Numbered from the stretch's first letter, positions 48,519 to 59,577 are shown. The stretch: DNA of 64,000 bases from Tachypleus tridentatus (GCF_004210375.1 NC_134831.1:4836001-4900000), one strand, 5' to 3'. A program made the numbers and translations. Notes: a model not told the origin generated them from the sequence alone.

Positions 48519-48557
48519 GCCACATAAAAATACCTAAGAAAAACCATTGATACTTAC

Positions 48558-48659
48558 GAGACAACCACGTGTTTCTGAATACCATGCCCTGTGGCGTTAA
48601 GTAAGACACGCACATCGGGGGAGAAAATCCATCTGATGAAAGTCTTGTTCGATCTTCTT
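48558..48659 (-). CDS. Four-transmembrane PMP22/claudin/CACNG-like protein, first visible exon
   Basis: Acceptor TTTTCCATGTTCAG on the minus strand; donor GTAAGT; 102 bases, phase 1 at both ends. It encodes EDRTRLSSDGFSPPMCVSYL then TPQGMVFRNTWLS, a hydrophilic stretch with one Cys that would sit in the first outer loop before membrane segment 2. Spliced to the middle exon it reads TWLS-R-MRNLG. No start codon in frame, so at least one 5' exon with the first membrane segment is missing; I found no convincing candidate between 48.7 and 64 kb. Confidence 0.78.
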
Positions 48660-48819
48660 CTGAACATGGAAAACAATAAAAAAAAAAAAAAGTATTCTTT
48701 GTGCTAATAATATTGTTCATACAGAAAAGTGAAATACTGAAAATACATGTTGATCGTACATCGAGTGATTACCATAAGCACTTTGATTCGGTTTCTTTAA
48801 AAGTGGGCCAGGCGCCATA

Positions 48820-49727
48820 CGAGGTCCGTTAAACAAATACGCGGACTGACGTCATAAAACAAAATGTACTTCATTTAGAAGTTACAGGTCTGGGACCCCT
48901 TCAAAGTACCCTCCTCCCCAACGCACACACTTATCCCAACGGTGTTTCCACTTGTTGAAACAGTCCTGGTACGCTTCTTTTGTAATGTCCTCCAGCTCCT
49001 TCGTCGCATTTGTTTTAATCTCGGGAATCGTCTCAAATATTCTTCCTTTCAAGGGTCTTTTGAGTTTGGGGAACAAGAAAAAATCGCATGGAGCAAAGTC
49101 AGGTCAGTAGGGTGGGTGGGGAAGAACAGTGATCGAGTGTTTGGCCAAAAAACTCACGAGTTCTGAGGGCTGAATTTCGCAGCAACGCGGTGCATCTTCA
49201 ATTTTTCGGTCAAAATCTCGTAACAAGATCCAACTGATATCCCACATTCTTCAGCAAGCTCCCTGACAGTCGGACGTCGATTTGCCCGCACCAGGATGTT
49301 GATTTTGTCGACGTGTGGGTCGTCAGTTGACGTGGAAGGACGTCCAGGATGCTCATCATCTTCAATAGACTGTCGACCATCCTTAAAACGTTCATGCCAC
49401 TTGAAACATGCCGTACGCTTCATAGCAACATCACCGTAAGCCGTGTTAAGCATAGCAAAAGTTTCAGTCGCAGATTTTCCAAGTTTAACACAAAATGTCA
49501 CAGCAAATCGTTGCTCCTTCAGGTCATTCATTCTGAAATCTGCTAAACGAAAAAATCGCACTTCACTTAAAACCGCGTAGCTGATACACAAATGAAGATA
49601 TCTTCAATCGGGAAATGGCATCGTAATCAGCTGATCTGTGCGAACCTAGCGACACCAAGCGGATTTCCCTGGAACCAACTGGAGCCGCGCAATTCAAACA
49701 GTCCGCGTATTTTTTGAACAGCCCTCG
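48820..49727 (-). mobile_element. Mariner-like element, internally deleted (copy 2)
   Basis: A 908-bp element with terminal repeats CGAGGTCCGTTAAACAAATA (left) and the inverted CGAGGGCTGTTCAAAAAATA (right), flanked by TA at 48818-48819 and 49728-49729. It has the same layout and deletion as 3876-4780. Confidence 0.92.
48882..49591 (-). pseudogene. Mariner transposase, deleted and frame-broken (copy 2)
   Basis: N-terminal half (stop near 49154): MNDLKEQRFAVTFCVKLGKS, FKWHERFKDGRQSIEDD, RELAEECGISVGSCYEIL. C-terminal part on another frame: LKRPLKGRIFETIPEIK to YFEGVPDL, ending at 48882. The joint again runs from FSPQNS into the REF(L/F) region, losing the first two catalytic aspartates; a one-base insertion in TTTTTTGG also breaks the frame after REF. 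Differences from copy 1 are scattered substitutions (for example VKFCVKIGKS against VTFCVKLGKS), so the deletion came first. Confidence 0.9.
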
Positions 49728-49961
49728 TATCTTTCTCTCCTCAAATAGGCGACAATATATATATCTTTTTGTGATAAGATAAAAAATGTACAAGATTTTA
49801 AATTATTACGAATATTTTTAGAGTTTCTCAAAATTATCTTAATATATTAATCTTATTTTTACTACATAAGCGACTGATATTGTGTGATAAGTAGACGCAA
49901 CAATAGTTTTCTTTAAATGTATTGTTTAGTAAAGAAAATTATATAATTGATGCTTGAAACC

Positions 49962-50245
49962 ATGGTTTCGATATTAAATACATCATCAGGTACCTGTATT
50001 TGTGAAACGTACGATTGCCTCGTTGTTTCTCACTTCTGTCATTATAAATTTATAATTTATTACGACTGTGGTTTCAACATTAGATACATTATTAGGTAGC
50101 TGTATTTGTGAAACGTACGATTGCCTCGTTGTTTCTCACTTCTGTAATTATAAATGCATAATTTATTACGACTGTGGTTTCAATATTGGATACATCATTA
50201 GGTACCTGTATTTGTGAAACGTACAACTGTCTTGTTTCTCAATTA
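49962..50245. repeat. 106-bp tandem repeat, about 2.6 copies
   Basis: GTGAAACGTAC recurs at 50002, 50108 and 50214. The unit includes GATTGCCTCGTTGTTTCTCA and TTATAATTTATTACGACTGT. Confidence 0.9.
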
Positions 50246-50781
50246 TGCAAATTAGATGAGATTTAAAACTGTGCAGAGTTCTTTAAGATGAAAAGTTGTC
50301 CAACCAATGTTTCTGATTCAAAAGTTAAACAGTGTATAAAATACTATTTCTGAAAACACATAACCTTATATTCAAGCTGTTGTCTCTTAAAGTATCTATG
50401 CCAAACTTCCTGAAATATTTTGTTAGCGTTTCATAGATAACTGTTGTTTTACTGAGAATATGAAACTTGTAAGAAAGTTAAATCTCTGACGTTGGTTCAT
50501 AACTATAGAAATAAACTTTGGATTGGATTTAGGAAAATCATAAGACCGATACCTTTAACATATACGTTACACACCTATATAGGCACCCTTTGATAAACAC
50601 ATATCCTAACAAGAAGTTTCACGAAAACTGCAGATTCTATTTGGAAACAGGGAAGTGGGACGAAGTCGTACAATCAGGTCGAATTCCTAAAGGTACTTTA
50701 TATAATACGTTTGAAACCTTTATTAATCAGATACTGAGACTAGACCCATCTGTGAGTTATTGGTAATGGTCTAGCAATATC
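50246..50781. other. No gene seen
   Basis: AT-rich, upstream of or within an unseen 5' intron of gene 2. Nothing recognised. Confidence 0.45.
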
Positions 50782-51022
50782 TCTGTTTGTTCTGAATTTG
50801 GCATAAAGTTACACGAGCTAGCCACCACTAATTTAGCAGTTGGTCAACATCACCCACACCGCCAGCCTTTGAACTGCTTTGCTACAACGAATATGGAGAT
50901 TCACTGTAACGTTATAACGCTCTCTCGGCTGACTGAGCGAGTATTAGCGGTGGCGGGGACTCAAACCCGCGATCCACAAAATGCAATACGAGCACCTTAG
51001 CCACTAGGCCACTTAACTCGAA
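50782..51022 (-). mobile_element. SINE F1, diverged
   Basis: Tail TCTGAATTTGGCATAAAGTT, body TAACGCTCTCTCGGCTGACT, B-box side GGGGACTCAAACCCGCGAT, head CCACTAGGCCACTTAACTCG. Confidence 0.8.
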
Positions 51023-51616
51023 TTAAGTGGACCAGAAAAATCTCGTAACGTGTGCGAAAAGACGCTGTTACTTGGGGTATAGGTGGGTGACATAAAACTT
51101 TAATGTTTTTCTTGCACGATACATATGTTTCATATTATTGACCTTTCACCCTTAAAAATACTATTTACTTGTAGCCTGCAATAAATTATTTTGGCATACT
51201 TATATTACATTCTTAATTAACCTCATTATTAATATTTATCAGTTTATTGATTTATCGCTCATTTTTTTTACAATAACTTTACTGTCTCTCTCTCTCTATT
51301 GATTATATTCACTCACTCTGGAAACATTGCTTAAGCCTTGAGCTTATGAACACCTGGTCCTATTTCAAAATCTTCTACATATGTCTGTCTTTCATTGATT
51401 GATTAGAAGCGAACTCTGCTTCGGCTGAATATGGAAGTTTTGTTCTCTCTTTCAATGTGCACATAAGAGCTAATAGAATGGACTCGTTTTCTACACGTAT
51501 GTGAATAAGGCAATCAAGCTACAAGCATTAATATTAGGCTATCCTTCGATCATTCCAGACTCCTATCACAACGAACACCATAGGGAAGTGATATACGTCA
51601 CGACTCACTCTCGTTA
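51023..51616. other. No gene seen
   Basis: A short (CT)n tract near 51281-51298; otherwise nothing. Confidence 0.45.
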
Positions 51617-52010
51617 ACTAACCAGCATTAATACCCAATAACGGACCCACATTAATATCCAATAACTAATCCAAATTAATACCCAATAACAGACCTACAT
51701 TAATATCCAACAACGAACTCGCATTAATACCCAATAACGGACCCACACTTATATACAATAATTAACTCACATTAATACCCAATAACTACCCCACATTAAT
51801 AACTAAAAACAGGCCCAAATTAATATATAATACCTACAAAAATAACCAATAACGGACTTACATTAATATTCAATAACTAACCCATGTTAATACCCAGTAA
51901 CTAACCCACATTAATACCCAGTAACAGACCCACATTAGTACCTAATAACTAACCCACGTTAATACCCAGTAACTAACCCACATTGATACCCAGTAACAGA
52001 CCCAATAACG
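51617..52010. repeat. 24-bp tandem repeat, about 16 copies
   Basis: Unit CATTAATACCCAATAACGGA plus CCCA, alternating loosely with ...AATAACTAACCCA. Confidence 0.93.
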
Positions 52011-52367
52011 ATTTTATTTCTTCTTGCTCTACACTGTGGTGACTGAAACTGAAAAGCTTTGTCAGGCGTGAATTACTGAATACAATGTTCCAATTCTGTG
52101 TTTGTGAAAATCTATTCTTACAACTAAAACGAAATTTTTAAAATAAATTGTAATAAACGATCAATTTCACTCATTCGAAGAGTGGTTGGATATTTTTATT
52201 TTCATGCCTTTAACAGTCGATAGTTGCATAAATATAATGGTCTATTATGACAGATGAATTTAACAAAAACAATCTAATGTATCACAAAACCTTGAGGTCC
52301 TTTCTTCATACTATATAGATTAACCGTAAAATATTAATAATAGATTCATTATTTGAGAATTACGTAT
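52011..52367. other. No gene seen
   Basis: Nothing recognised. Confidence 0.4.
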
Positions 52368-52374
52368 CTAATGT

Positions 52375-52653
52375 TTGTTTGTTTTGAAGTTCGCGCAAAG
52401 CTACACGAGGGCTATCTGCGCTAGCCGTCCCTAATTTAGAAGCGTAAGACTAAAGGGAAGTCAGCTAGTCATTACCACCTACCGTCAACTCTTGGACTAC
52501 TCTTTTACCAGCGAATAGTGGGATTGATCGTCACATTATAACGCCCCCACAGTTGAAAGGGCAAGCATGTTTGGTGCAACGGGGATTCGAACCCGCGATT
52601 CTCAGATTACGTGTCGAACCCCTTAACCCACCTGGCCATGCCGGGCCTCGAAC
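52375..52653 (-). mobile_element. SINE F1, full length
   Basis: Tail AAGTTCGCGCAAAGCTACAC to head CACCTGGCCATGCCGGGCC. Short target duplication CTAATGT at 52368-52374 and 52654-52660. Confidence 0.92.
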
Positions 52654-52715
52654 CTAATGTACACTGTGGCTTGTAATAATACTCAATATCCTATTCTAGA
52701 TAATATATACTTGTT

Positions 52716-52848
52716 AGTTTATTGGTGTTTCAAAGCAAGAGCAACACCTTTGCACGAGGAGCCATCTGTGCTGTGACCACCGCCGGTATCGAAATCCGAG
52801 TTTTAGTGCTATAGGCCTGTGGGATTTACTGCTGAGCCATTGGAAGGA
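52716..52848 (-). mobile_element. SINE F3, diverged
   Basis: GCCATCTGTGCTGTGACCAC, CGGTATCGAAATCCGAGTTT, TAGTGCTATAGGCCTGTGG, GCTGAGCCATTGG. Confidence 0.78.
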
Positions 52849-52865
52849 GTTGTTCAAATGATATT

Positions 52866-52992
52866 GTTTAGTTAATTCGAAGTTAAGCACAAAGATACAC
52901 AATAGGATACCTATGCGGTGCCCACCAATGGGTAAAGAAACCTGGTTTTTATCGTTGTAAGTTTTCAGATTTACCGCTGCACTTTAAGGAGG
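52866..52992 (-). mobile_element. SINE F3, diverged
   Basis: TTCGAAGTTAAGCACAAAGA, TGCCCACCAATGGGTAAAG, TTTTTATCGTTGTAAGTTTT. Confidence 0.78.
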
Positions 52993-53073
52993 GGGTTCCT
53001 AACATATAATCTGATATCAAATTACAATAAGCGTAATGAATCAGTGACTATAACTGTTGATATCTACTGAAAT

Positions 53074-53205
53074 GTCTCCCCCACCAAGTGGTACAGCGGA
53101 ACGTCTGTGGACTGAGACCGCTAAAAACCAGTCTTCGATACCCGTGGTGGGCAGAGCACAGCTAGCCCATTGTGTAGCTTTGTACTTAATTCTAAACAAA
53201 CAATG
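53074..53205 (+). mobile_element. SINE F3, well preserved
   Basis: CCCCCACCAAGTGGTACAGC, B box GTCTTCGATACCCGTGGTGG, tail TTGTGTAGCTTTGTACTTAA. Target duplication TACTGAAAT at 53065-53073 and 53206-53214. Confidence 0.9.
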
Positions 53206-53214
53206 TACTGAAAT

Positions 53215-53810
53215 ATGCGATACATTTTTTTTTTTTATTCTCTGTATTGGTTCTGGCTCCAACAATTAACGTTCCACAGCTGTGCGTGTATCTTTGTAGC
53301 TTTGCGTTCGTTGCCAAGCAACATGAAATTGATTTTCCCTAAGGATTCGTTTCCATAGTGATGTTTTACATGTTGTCTTGCCAATATTTTCAGCTGCTAA
53401 CATCGGATATCGAAATAAACGTTACACTTTTCAAACTGTTTTTGAGGTATTAAAAGGTCATACGATATGAAACTTTCCAAACTCGTGCGTTTAAATGCAA
53501 TCTAACAGATTATGGTCTTGCATTCTAATTACTTAATAAAATTAAATAAATCGATAGATGTATGTTCGTGCATATATAAGTTCGTGCTCACGTACCCAGG
53601 TTTAAAACATGTGTACTCTTGTTAACAGTAAAATTCGTTCTTCAATTTTTTAAAGATCGGTTCATCTTAAGGATTGAAGTAAACTCTCCTAAACTAAGTT
53701 AACTTTCATGAGTCTATTATCAGAGACTATATATTACCTATTATCAGAGACTATACATTACAGCTTAGTACTAGTTATTTCATCTACGTAAATACGTGGA
53801 TACGTAAAAA
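53215..53810. other. No gene seen
   Basis: No exon or repeat recognised. Confidence 0.45.
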
Positions 53811-53965
53811 AAATGCGCAGGTTCGAATCCCACTATTTAGTGATATATGAGTATCCATGAATTTGGTGTTGCCCTCCCTCTAAGACTATTGTTTCAAAAT
53901 TAGAAATGGCTATGTGTACATTACTTTAAGTAGTTCCGCGTGAAAATTCGAAAACAAACACACGT
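53811..53965 (+). mobile_element. SINE F1, decayed, body shortened
   Basis: GCGCAGGTTCGAATCCCACT, CCTCCCTCTAAGACTATTG, AAAATTAGAAATGGCTATG, TTCCGCGTGAAAATTCGAAA. Confidence 0.72.
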
Positions 53966-54269
53966 TATTTGTTTAAGGCAGAATCCATGTTGTCTACATC
54001 GTAAGGGACTTTTACATACAACACAGGCACAGTGAGAGATCATACGAACTAGTAATTTTCATCTTAATGACAACTCTTCCAACATAAAGATGAAAACTTA
54101 ACGTTTCAGATATACCAAGAGGAACTAGGAGTCAGAGATATGAATGTGTTTATCTCTTTATTTGAAGATGGTCAGAACTCTGTCTGTACCAGCATTTGGA
54201 TCAATGCATCGATTTTGCTTGCCCACAAATTGCACAAACACTGATTCGTAATGTACCTTCATACAGCGA

Positions 54270-54555
54270 GTGGTGTTTAATACACTGATTGGTGTTTAAT
54301 ACAGGTACAGGTGTTTAATACACGAATTGGTATTTAATACAGGGACTGGTGTTTAATGCAGGGATTAGTGTTTAATACAGGGACTGGTGTTTAATACAGG
54401 GAATGATGCTTAATACAGGGACTGGTGTTTAATAAAGGAATTGGTATTTAATACAGAGATTGATGTTTAATTCAGGGACTGGGGTTTAATTCAGGAATTG
54501 GTATTTAATACAGAGATTGGTGTTTAATACAGGGACTGGTGTTTAATACAATGAT
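54270..54555. repeat. 19-20 bp tandem repeat, about 14 copies
   Basis: Unit GGTGTTTAATACAGGGACT with substitutions. Confidence 0.93.
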
Positions 54556-55200
54556 TAAATGGATTGCGGGCATTAGATTACATAACCATGATGCAATAAT
54601 ATAATCTAATAAAGCTTCTTCTTCTGATTGAAAAAAAATATACCCATAAGTGAAATCTGTAAAACGTCTTGCCAGGAACATAAACAGAAAGAAAGGAGAC
54701 TGTGGTGTTTATAGACGCGGCTTACCTTTGGATTCATGCTTGAATAAAGCAAATAATGTTAACTGGAAGCGAAGAAATGATGTTAAAAGTGGAGAAAGAA
54801 GAGTCATGAGAAGAACAAGTGACCTGAGAGGTCAAAGTTGAATTAGGTTATAAGAAAGCAAAGTTATATGATTGATTCTGGTGAAGATGGAAACTATGAA
54901 ACCTCTAAACCAATTACTGTTATAAACAGCTGTATCTTTTTTCGTACTTCGTGGATTCAAAATCTGAAAAAAAGATTCTGAATAGTAGAGTCAAGTAATT
55001 TATTTCTACCAATCAGCGCCATCTGGGACATAATATTTCAAAATTTGGCGCGACGTCCAGAGGGGACGGTTTTTTGTGATCGGAGGTCTTAAACAAAACA
55101 CATTCAAACACAAACAAACAGCTAAAAGCATCCTTTACCCTTTTTGCAGAGTGAAACGAGCCCACGTATGCCGGTCCAATGAAAACCATACTTCAGGGTA
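54556..55200. other. No gene seen
   Basis: A GC-richer patch at 55010-55090 contains GCGCCATCTGG. No coding evidence. Confidence 0.45.
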
Positions 55201-55476
55201 GGCCCGGCTTAGCCAGATGGGTTTAGGCGTTCGACTCGTTATCCGAGGGTCGCAGGTTCGAATCCCCGTCGCACCAAACATGTTCGTCCTTTTAGCCGTG
55301 GGGGCGTTATAACGTGACAGTCAATTCCACTATTCATTGGCAAAAGAGTAGCCCAAGAGTTGGCAGTGGGTGATGATGACTAGCTGTCTTCCCTTTAGGC
55401 TTACACTGCTAAATTAGGGACGACTAGCGCAGATAGCCCTCGTGTAACTTTACGCGAAATTAAAGAACAAACAAAA
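55201..55476 (+). mobile_element. SINE F1 (copy with shared 3' flank)
   Basis: GGCCCGGCTTAGCCAGATGG, B box AGGTTCGAATCCCC, tail TAACTTTACGCGAAATTAAA. Confidence 0.92.
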
Positions 55477-55602
55477 AACTCAGGGTAATATGATATTTTG
55501 AAAGAGGTAATTAAATTATTAAAATTATATTATTTAAAATAATTATAGAAGGTAATGAAAGAAAATGAATTAAAATAACCTGTTCTCTCACTCCATGTAC
55601 CG
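55477..55602 (+). repeat. Shared SINE 3' flank (copy 2)
   Basis: Aligns to 32381-32496 from AACTCAGGGTAATATGATAT through GAAAGAGGTAATTAAATTAT to CTCACTCCATGTACCG. Confidence 0.88.
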
Positions 55603-56850
55603 ACGAGCAAAATCTCTCTAAAACTCCCAAGAACTATTAAAAGAATATGAACTTTACTGCGCCACATCACCTGCAAAATCTCTTTCAAAATCGTGTGAAT
55701 CGTTACAAGTAAATAGATCCGTGTTATAGTATAAGATATATTGATGTGAAGAACACATAACACAGTGGTAAAAAAACGTTTCAGTGAATCAACGTTTGGA
55801 AACCATTGCACTTTCTAAGAAAAATCGTAATATGGCCATAACTGTAAGGAAACGTTATTTATTATTACTAAACCCAGGAAGGCCTTCCAAATTATACTCT
55901 AGACCATGCCTTAGATCATTTAACGATCTGTTTCTAAAATGTATAGATTGTTGCAACTCTATGACTCGTGGTTTACGAAATAATCAAGTGTTTTTTTTTT
56001 AAAGTAGTTGTTGCAAAAATCGACAAATTGCACACCTGAAGTCCGAGAAATAGTTATTTATATTCGTTTGAAGAAAGCTGGAACTGAAAATTACTGTTAT
56101 TTTCTACCACTACGACGTACCGTTTGTGATGCGATTGTTCGAAACAAAAGACAATACATTAAGAACATACTGTTTGAGACTTCGTGGTTTTATAATTCCT
56201 CCTAAAAATTTTAGAGCCGATTTGATTATAGGAGGACTTTAAGACAATTGGTTTTTGTATCTTCTTATTAAGACCCATCCTTCACAGTTTACCTTTCGTT
56301 TACAGAAACGTACACCGTTGAATGTAATTGAAATGGAATATTTTGAAAACTTTACATTATGCAGACCTTTGATATTCTTCTATCGATAAGCACGGGCAGA
56401 AAATTTAGTTGGGAAATGACAGAAAAGTAGAATACACCAGACAGAATTGGACGAAAGTTTCCAGACAACAAGAGAGAGTTGCACGAACGTTTGACTAGTT
56501 TGACTGGACAATATGAATTGGAGGGTTTCAAATAATGAGAGAGGAGTTGACAGGGGCTGAATTTCAGGTTTCAGTTTTGTTTCGAAATACTCATTTAAGC
56601 ATAATAACTGGTACTGCTTACTTTTCGAATGTCCTTCTTTTGCAGTTGACTCAGTGTTAATTTAGGGGGTTTATCACACCAAAATTCGAGGTTCCATCCC
56701 CGCGAATTAAAATATATATACAGTTCCTTGGGCAGCCTCGCGCTTCAAAACAAGCAAACTATTAAAACTCTGGGGCTGATATGATGTCTTTTATCTCAAC
56801 CGTTCTTCCCGTTACATGATACAGGTATTCGATATGAGGACTTTTTTTTT
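55603..56850. other. No gene seen
   Basis: Short open frames only, none with a recognisable motif. A possible F1 scrap near 56665-56760 (CACACCAAAATTCGAGGTTC) is too weak to list separately. Confidence 0.45.
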
Positions 56851-57098
56851 AATTTCGCGCAAAGTTACACGAGGGCTCCGTCTCTAATTTAGCAGTGTAA
56901 GACTAGAGGGAAGGCAGCTAGTCATCACCATCCACCGCCAACTTTTGAGCTACTCTTTTACCAACGAAAAGTGAAATTGATCGTTACATAATAACGGCCA
57001 CACGGCTAAAAGGGGCGAGCATGTTTGGTGCGATGGGGATTCAAACCCCGACTCTTGGGTTAGGAATCGAAAGCCTGAACCACCTGGCATGCCGGGCC
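56851..57098 (-). mobile_element. SINE F1, internal deletion
   Basis: Tail AATTTCGCGCAAAGTTACAC is joined directly to GAGGGCTCCGTCTCTAATTT, so part of the tail core is missing. Head ACCTGGCATGCCGGGCC. Confidence 0.9.
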
Positions 57099-57782
57099 TC
57101 GACATACGGAAGGAGATAAACAAAGAAAAAGTTTTAGTTATAACTGGAATACTAAAACAAGCACGTTTGAAACACTTGTATAAGGTTACAAACACTATTT
57201 GCTCTCAAATAATGCCACAATGCTATTGGTCCAGTTGATTGCAAGACTCGTGTTTGGCCATTATAAAAGACGATTGGGTGTGTACAAGTTTTCATATTAC
57301 AATTTTCGGATTGACTGCTTTTGTTAAAATCAAATTTTATACAATAATAATGAAAAGAATTTTTCACACAACACACACACGTATACACGTTAAAGTATAG
57401 CGAATTAATACCAATATTCCCCAGTAAAAATAAATTAAAAAAATAGTTCTATTATTCACTGAAGTAATTTGAGCAGACTAACTTTCATTAAAAATAAATA
57501 GTTTTGGATCTATCAGTCGAGAGTTTCTCTGTTCAGTTGCTCAAACCTATTCTGTAGAAATTGGCTGAATGCATGAAAAATTACAATGCCATTTCGCGAC
57601 TTGTCGCTACAAGAAAATATAATCATGGAATATCACAGTTTAAACGTTCGCATCACGAAATGTTCAGTCGCAAGGAAAATAAAAACAGAAATCTCTGCGC
57701 GCTTTTAAAAGACTTTCATGAAGTGTCTGTTTAGATTTATGTTCGAGTGAATATACTGTATATAAATATATATTTTAGAGTT
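57099..57782. other. No gene seen
   Basis: Nothing recognised beyond AT-rich DNA. Confidence 0.45.
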
Positions 57783-57790
57783 ATTACTGT

Positions 57791-58358
57791 TTGTTTGTTT
57801 TTTAATTTCACGTAAAGCTACTCGAGGGATATCCGCGTTAGCCGTCCCTAATTTAGCTTGCTTGCTTGTTTGTTTTGAATTTCGCACAAAGCTACTCGAG
57901 GGCTATCTGTGCTAGCCGTCCCTAATTTATCAGTGTAAGACTAGAAGGAAGGTATCACCACCCTCCGCCAACTCTTGGGCTACTCTTTTTACCAACGAAT
58001 AGTGGGAGTGACCGTCACATTATAACGCCCCAACGACTGAAAGGGAGAGCATGTTTGGTGTGATGGGGATGCGAACCCGCGACCCTCAGATTACGAGTCG
58101 CACGCCTTAACACGCTTGGCCATGCCGGGCCACCTAATTTAGCAGTGTAAGACTAGAGGGAAGGCAGCTAGTCATCACCACCGACCGCCAACTCAACTCT
58201 TGGACTACTCTGTTATAAACCAATAGTGGGATTGATTGTCACATTATAATATCTCCACGGCTGAAAGGGCAAGCATGTTTGGTGCGATGGGGATTTGAAC
58301 CCACGACCCTCAGATTACGAATCGAACGTCTTAAACCACCTGGCCATACCAGGCCACC
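57791..58358 (-). mobile_element. SINE F1, outer copy split by a nested SINE
   Basis: The two parts, 57791-57856 and 58143-58358, form one F1 element interrupted at CCTAATTTAG. Its own target duplication is ATTACTGT at 57783-57790 and 58359-58366. Confidence 0.92.
57857..58132 (-). mobile_element. SINE F1, inner nested copy
   Basis: Full length, from CTTGCTTGCTTGTTTGTTTT to CTTGGCCATGCCGGGCC. The target duplication CCTAATTTAG (57847-57856 and 58133-58142) is part of the outer SINE. Confidence 0.94.
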
Positions 58359-58491
58359 ATTACTGTACCAGTTTGATAGAGAGAACACCTTCGTTTTGGC
58401 CCTTACCAAAATGCAGGAATAACTAATAAAGAAATAAAGCCAGTCGACTTAACGGTAAAACACGTGTTTCCTTAATGAATAATTGTAAAGG

Positions 58492-58766
58492 GTTGTTGTT
58501 GTTTTGGAATTTCGCACAAAGCTACTCGAGGGCTATCTGTGCTAGCCGTCCCTAATTTTGCAGTGTAAGACTAGAGGGAAGGCAGCTAGTCATCACCACC
58601 CACCGCCAACTCTTGGGCTACTCTTTTACCAACGAATAGTGGGATTGACCGTCACATTATACACCCCCACGGCTGGGAGGGCGAGCATGTTTAGCGCGAC
58701 GCGGGCGCGAACCCGCGACCCTCGGATTACGAGTCGCACGCCTTACGCGCTCGGCCATGCCAGGCC
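58492..58766 (-). mobile_element. SINE F1, CpG-rich subfamily, well preserved
   Basis: TTTTGGAATTTCGCACAAAG to CGCGCTCGGCCATGCCAGGC, with GCGCGACGCGGGCGCGAACC. Target duplication AATTGTAAAGG at 58481-58491 and 58767-58777. Confidence 0.95.
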
Positions 58767-58851
58767 AATTGTAAAGGATTCTAGTACGTGATAGTTCATA
58801 CGAAATAAATAAACCACATTTATTTTGTTATATTTAATCTCGAACTTCTTC

Positions 58852-59340
58852 TTTACGGATGGGTTATATTTTTATTGATGGGTCATATTTTATTGGCATC
58901 GGTGTTTTTTACGAATGGTTCATATTTTATTGACTTTGGTGTTTTTTTATGAATGGGTCATATTTTATTAACTTCGCTGTTTTTTATGTATGGGTTATAT
59001 TTTATTGACTTCGGTGTTTTTTATGGATGGTTCATATTTTATTTGCATCGGTGTTTTTTATGAATAGGTCATATTTTATTAACATCGCTGTTTTTTATGG
59101 ATGGGTCATATTTTATTGGCATCGGTGTTTTTTATGGATGGGTCATATTTTATTGACATCGCTGTTTTTTATTGATGAGTCATATTTTATTGACTTCGGT
59201 GTTTTTTATGGATGGGTCATATTTTATTGACTTGATGCTTTTTTACGAATGGGTCATATTTTATTGACTTCGGTGATTTTTATGCATGAGTCATATTTTT
59301 ATAAACTCAAAAATTTTTTTATGGATGGGTCATATTTTTA
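58852..59340. repeat. 37-bp tandem repeat, about 13 copies
   Basis: Unit ATGGGTCATATTTTATTGAC plus TTCGGTGTTTTTTATGG. A plus-strand frame is open through part of it by chance. Confidence 0.94.
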
Positions 59341-59577
59341 TTACAAGTTATTTATTTCGTTCTCATATCAAATAGAAAAGACTCTATGGCAACACTCCAC
59401 TGACCAATCTTTGAATGATAAAACCTCTGACACCTTTCTCGTTAACTTTGACTTTTGATTGATATTCCTTAGTCATCCTGTTTTCATAAGCTGTTAAGAA
59501 AAATCAGTACGAAACCAGAAAAAAACCCAACAAAAGTCTCTTGTCGCATTAAAATAAACTGTAATTATACTTCGTGT

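Larger units (their letters stand above)
46789..48557 (-). other. Gene 2 intron between first two visible exons
   Basis: Donor GTAAGT (48557-48552 on the minus strand), acceptor CTACAG. It contains two F2 SINEs, a 55-bp tandem repeat, and an F1 SINE beginning about 25 bases inside the donor; 47786-48230 is unremarkable. Confidence 0.8.

Noticed and set aside
55530..55811. Candidate 5' exon of the four-membrane gene (minus strand, hydrophobic frame)
   Set aside because: Much of it lies in the duplicated SINE 3' flank and has no matching phase-1 donor next to a plausible first membrane segment.
59027..59458. Membrane-like repetitive frames
   Set aside because: They arise from the 37-bp tandem repeat.
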